The position numbers and the translations under genes are program-made. This document shows, piece by piece, positions 14,487 to 16,270 of a DNA stretch of 16,270 nt (position 1 is its first letter; the number at the start of each line of letters is the position of its first letter). This DNA comes from Clostridiales bacterium (GTDB lineage Bacteria > Bacillota_E > Sulfobacillia > Sulfobacillales > JAIMBI01). The DNA lies in contig DAHVOH010000010.1 of the NCBI GenBank assembly GCA_027318915.1, forward strand, positions 1-16,270, in the 5' to 3' direction. The notes beneath the pieces are model-generated. The model did no database searches. It saw only the letters and a program-made list of their open reading frames with translations, and was not told the origin of the DNA.

Positions 14487-15389
14487 ATGCACCGTTGGGG
14501 ATGGTGGGCCGCGGGCCTGATGGCCGCCTTGGCGCTGTCCTATGGGCTGAGTCGGACCTTCCCCGGCACACTGGCCGCCCTGTCGCCCGGGGCAACGCCC
14601 ACCTTGTTGCTCACGCTTCGAAACGCGCCGGCCGGTGGGTTGACGGTTCCCCCGGTGCCGGGGGTGTCCGCGATTGAGCTGCCGCGCTACCCCGGCTCGA
14701 CGGTGATCTCGCCGCGGGTGCCAGACGCCCTCGACCCCCAACTGGGCGAATCCTACGGACGCACGGCCCGCCGCGCCGTCCTGGCGCCGGCGCGCCTGTC
14801 TGCGGTGGAGGAGTGGTATCAGAGCGCCATGCGGCGGCTCGGCTACCGCGTGGTGTCGCGCGGCGGCTCGGGAAGTGTCACCGCCGGCTTGGGCACATGG
14901 ATGCTCGCGTTTGCCAAGCCCCCTCTCAGTCCCCTCGGTCTCACCGTCACCCTCAACTTTCATCCCGAAGGCGCACGCACGGCGGTGCAATATTGGGCCA
15001 CGGAGGTGGTTCCGCCTCCCCGCCCCGGTTGGCTCTCCCCCATCACCGGAGCCCGCGCGGTGGTCCTGCGCTGGACGATGGGTTCCGCACCCTTCGACCG
15101 GCGCCGCCTGACCAATCCGCAGGCCATCGCGCTGCTGGAGATCGCGCTCAACCGACTGGACCGCGTGGCTCCGGGTGACGGTGGATTTTGCCCGTCCAGC
15201 GTCGCCACCGTCACGGCCACCTTCGTGATGGGGCCGACGCGCCGCGTCACCGCAGTCGAAAACACCTGTGGCCGCGCCGCGACCATCAGGGGCGTGGCGC
15301 TGGACGATCCGGGGCTCACGTTCTGGCATGCGGCCGCCCGCGTGCTGCACCTGCATCTGCCGACGTGGATGCGAAACACCAACGGGTGA
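14487..15389 (+). CDS. Hypothetical exported or membrane-anchored protein
   Basis: I do not recognise this 300-residue protein. It starts MHRWGWWAAGLMAALALSYG, a hydrophobic signal or anchor at about residues 4-20 without a lipobox cysteine, so the rest is likely outside the membrane. A small-domain-like region follows: IELPRYPGSTVISPR, a helical VEEWYQSAMRRLGYRVVSRG, and TVTLNFHPEG. This order recalls secreted domains of the 'yPGa ... W Y ... L...GW' kind, but I cannot name one. Two cysteines near the C-terminal end (FCPSS and ENTCG) might form a disulphide. The start is supported by AAGGGAG 8 nt upstream; the frame is open further upstream but lacks a site. It follows the amidohydrolase by 44 bp on the same strand. 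Confidence 0.72.
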   Translation: MHRWGWWAAGLMAALALSYGLSRTFPGTLAALSPGATPTLLLTLRNAPAGGLTVPPVPGVSAIELPRYPGSTVISPRVPDALDPQLGESYGRTARRAVLAPARLSAVEEWYQSAMRRLGYRVVSRGGSGSVTAGLGTWMLAFAKPPLSPLGLTVTLNFHPEGARTAVQYWATEVVPPPRPGWLSPITGARAVVLRWTMGSAPFDRRRLTNPQAIALLEIALNRLDRVAPGDGGFCPSSVATVTATFVMGPTRRVTAVENTCGRAATIRGVALDDPGLTFWHAAARVLHLHLPTWMRNTNG

Positions 15390-15570
15390 GCGGTCGCGAC
15401 GGGCGCCCCATCGGGCCGTCCTTCACCCCGCCGACCGGCTGCAGATGCCGCCCCGATGTTCCGACAGATTCCCAGCGAACATTAAGTCTTGGTAACTTTC
15501 ATTATGTCGTCCTGTTTGTATAATCGAGCCGGGAGCCGATCCCGCTCGGAGCAATCTGGGAGGTGATAGC
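15390..15570 (+). promoter_or_regulatory. AT-rich promoter region of the SPW gene with perfect TATAAT
   Basis: This spacer changes from GC-rich to markedly AT-rich between about 15476 and 15525. It contains an exact TATAAT at 15519-15524 on the plus strand, 47 nt before the SPW gene ATG. No good TTGACA lies 16-18 nt upstream (the best there is TTTCAT), so the promoter may need an activator or rely on the strong -10. GGAGGTGA, 4 nt before the ATG, is the ribosome binding site. No gene is visible in the spacer. Confidence 0.55.
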
Positions 15571-15918
15571 ATGACCTGGCGACACATCAGTCTCGCGGTG
15601 TTCGGTGCGTGGTTCGTGGTATCGCCTTGGGCCATCGGTCCTCACAGCGCGGCCTACGCGTGGACTGCGGTCGTGCTGGGCGCCCTCATTTTAATCGGCG
15701 CCGTCTGGGCTCTTCGGGACAAGGCGCAGCGCCCGTGGCGGTCTTACGTGATGGCTGTGTTCGGGCTCTATCTCGGACTGACGCCCTTCTTCTACGGTTT
15801 TACGAGCAAGCCGGCCTCGCTCTGGGTGGCCATGCTGGTGGGAGCGGCTACGCTGGCCGCCGCCCTCTGGCAGGCTCTGGAGCCTCGTCCGGAAACGCCG
15901 CAGCGCAAGGCGGCGTAA
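15571..15918 (+). CDS. SPW-repeat family small membrane protein
   Basis: The 115-residue product has four hydrophobic segments (about 5-22, 30-48, 58-78 and 82-103). The first helix ends in VVSPWAIG (16-23), the Ser-Pro-Trp motif that names the SPW repeat. The second half repeats the pattern in worn form as LGLTPFFYGF (68-77), consistent with two tandem two-helix units. The C-terminus is a short charged tail. SPW proteins are integral membrane proteins of unknown function. The gene stands alone between an AT-rich promoter and an intrinsic terminator, so it is probably a monocistronic unit. The start is fixed by GGAGGTGA. Confidence 0.85.
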   Translation: MTWRHISLAVFGAWFVVSPWAIGPHSAAYAWTAVVLGALILIGAVWALRDKAQRPWRSYVMAVFGLYLGLTPFFYGFTSKPASLWVAMLVGAATLAAALWQALEPRPETPQRKAA

Positions 15919-15930
15919 CGATTTCGTTAC
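15915..15930. repeat. 16-bp palindrome overlapping the SPW stop codon
   Basis: GTAACGATTTCGTTAC has perfect 7-bp arms and includes the TAA stop at 15916-15918. It is too AT-rich and short to be a strong terminator by itself and is followed 18 bp later by a better one. It could be a protein-binding site or part of the 3' end structure. Confidence 0.4.
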
Positions 15931-15948
15931 CATACCGAGCGGACGGCC

Positions 15949-15977
15949 AGCCAGGCTGGAGACCCAGCCTGGCTTTT
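15949..15977 (+). terminator. Intrinsic terminator after the SPW gene
   Basis: An 11-bp perfect stem (AGCCAGGCTGG at 15949-15959, complement at 15964-15974) with a 4-nt loop (AGAC) runs into TTTTGTGTG. It lies 31 bp after the stop codon and should end the SPW transcript efficiently. Confidence 0.88.
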
Positions 15978-15978
15978 G

Positions 15979-16088
15979 TGTGCGGGGCGGCGCGTGCTCG
16001 GTTCCAAAGGTCCGCGCGGGACGACCGGGCCGGCGGTGTGCCGGCAAGGCCTCCCGAGAGGAGCATCCCGCGGGGCAGATGGAGAGGG
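15979..16088 (+). other. Non-coding stretch with several short hairpins
   Basis: No convincing gene is present here on either strand. Short inverted repeats follow one another: GCCGGC-GGTGT-GCCGGC near 16029-16045 and CTCC-CGAGA-GGAG near 16051-16063. They could belong to a structured leader of the gene that may start further right, but I cannot match them to a named riboswitch class. Confidence 0.3.
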
Positions 16089-16270
16089 GTGCTCAAGCCG
16101 CGATTTTGGTCATCGACGGGGACGGATGCGCCCACACTCGTCCGGCGGTGGGCTGCATGGCCGGTGTTCACGCCGGGGCCGTTTGAGGAAACAGGCACCC
16201 GGTCCCGAGACAACGGACCGGTGGCGCCGATGGCGCAGCCGGGCGAGAAAGTGGTCGCCGTCACGCTTCC
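16089..16270 (+). CDS. Possible 5' end of a gene cut by the window edge
   Basis: A frame open from a GTG at 16089 to the window end has moderately biased GC3. Its last part, from an ATG at 16230, reads MAQPGEKVVAVTL and looks like real protein. The GTG has GGAGAGG almost touching it, a poor spacing; the ATG has only GGTGG a few bases upstream. The start is therefore uncertain, and the earlier residues (PRFWSSTGTDAPTLVRRWAA) are not convincing. No family is recognisable from so short a piece. Confidence 0.3.
   Translation, partial: MLKPRFWSSTGTDAPTLVRRWAAWPVFTPGPFEETGTRSRDNGPVAPMAQPGEKVVAVTL

Noticed and set aside
15980..16186. 68-codon plus-strand frame
   Set aside because: Its composition is not protein-like, it has no good ribosome binding site, and it competes with a better-looking frame at the edge.
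1..16270. CRISPR array, insertion sequence, tRNA or prophage genes
   Set aside because: I looked for regularly spaced repeats, transposase or integrase motifs and tRNA-like ends and saw none. The only spaced repeats are the Asp-box coding units.

Overview
This window is a GC-rich (about two-thirds G+C) bacterial chromosomal segment with tightly packed genes. Starts are preceded by strong AGGAGG-type ribosome binding sites. The gene set includes a YwfO-type HD hydrolase, CsaA, an OmpR/histidine-kinase pair and an SPW-repeat protein. I infer a high-GC Firmicutes lineage (Symbiobacterium, Thermaerobacter or Sulfobacillus-like), but no rRNA or other phylogenetic marker is present to prove it. I see no tRNA, rRNA, insertion sequence, CRISPR array or phage gene, so this looks like ordinary chromosome rather than an island.

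Layout. (1) 95-3145, minus strand: a regulatory and envelope cluster holding an ECF sigma factor, a membrane-anchored Asp-box beta-propeller protein that is probably its anti-sigma or sensor partner, and a PIG-V-like GT-C glycosyltransferase. The sigma gene is frameshifted in region 4, and the pattern fits an 8-bp deletion between CTTCGC direct repeats. (2) 3323-4531, plus strand: an MFS transporter, convergent with (3) a divergent Fe/Mn superoxide dismutase (4616-5215, minus). A strong hairpin terminator lies between them. (4) 5425-9078, plus strand: histidinol-phosphate aminotransferase, then a run of an unknown 136-aa protein, an OmpR-type response regulator and a HAMP histidine kinase, with 3-nt spacing or a 4-nt overlap inside the run. 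(5) 9062-12976, minus strand: a four-gene operon with overlapping or nearly touching ends, in the order HD phosphohydrolase, CsaA-like tRNA-binding-fold protein, NodB-like deacetylase with an unassigned C-terminal domain, MDR oxidoreductase. (6) 13105-15389, plus strand: an ATZ/TRZ-type amidohydrolase and an unrecognised exported protein. (7) 15571-15918: a single-gene unit for an SPW-repeat membrane protein with its own TATAAT box and a good intrinsic terminator, followed by about 290 bp that may hold the leader and start of a gene running off the right edge.

The most interesting items are the sigma/beta-propeller pair, which suggests an uncommon form of extracytoplasmic sensing, together with the apparent inactivation of its sigma gene; the NodB-like fusion protein embedded in the HD-csaA operon; and the unknown small protein translationally linked to the two-component system. 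Everything else has a recognisable family, although several members (the superoxide dismutase and the MDR enzyme) carry noteworthy substitutions.
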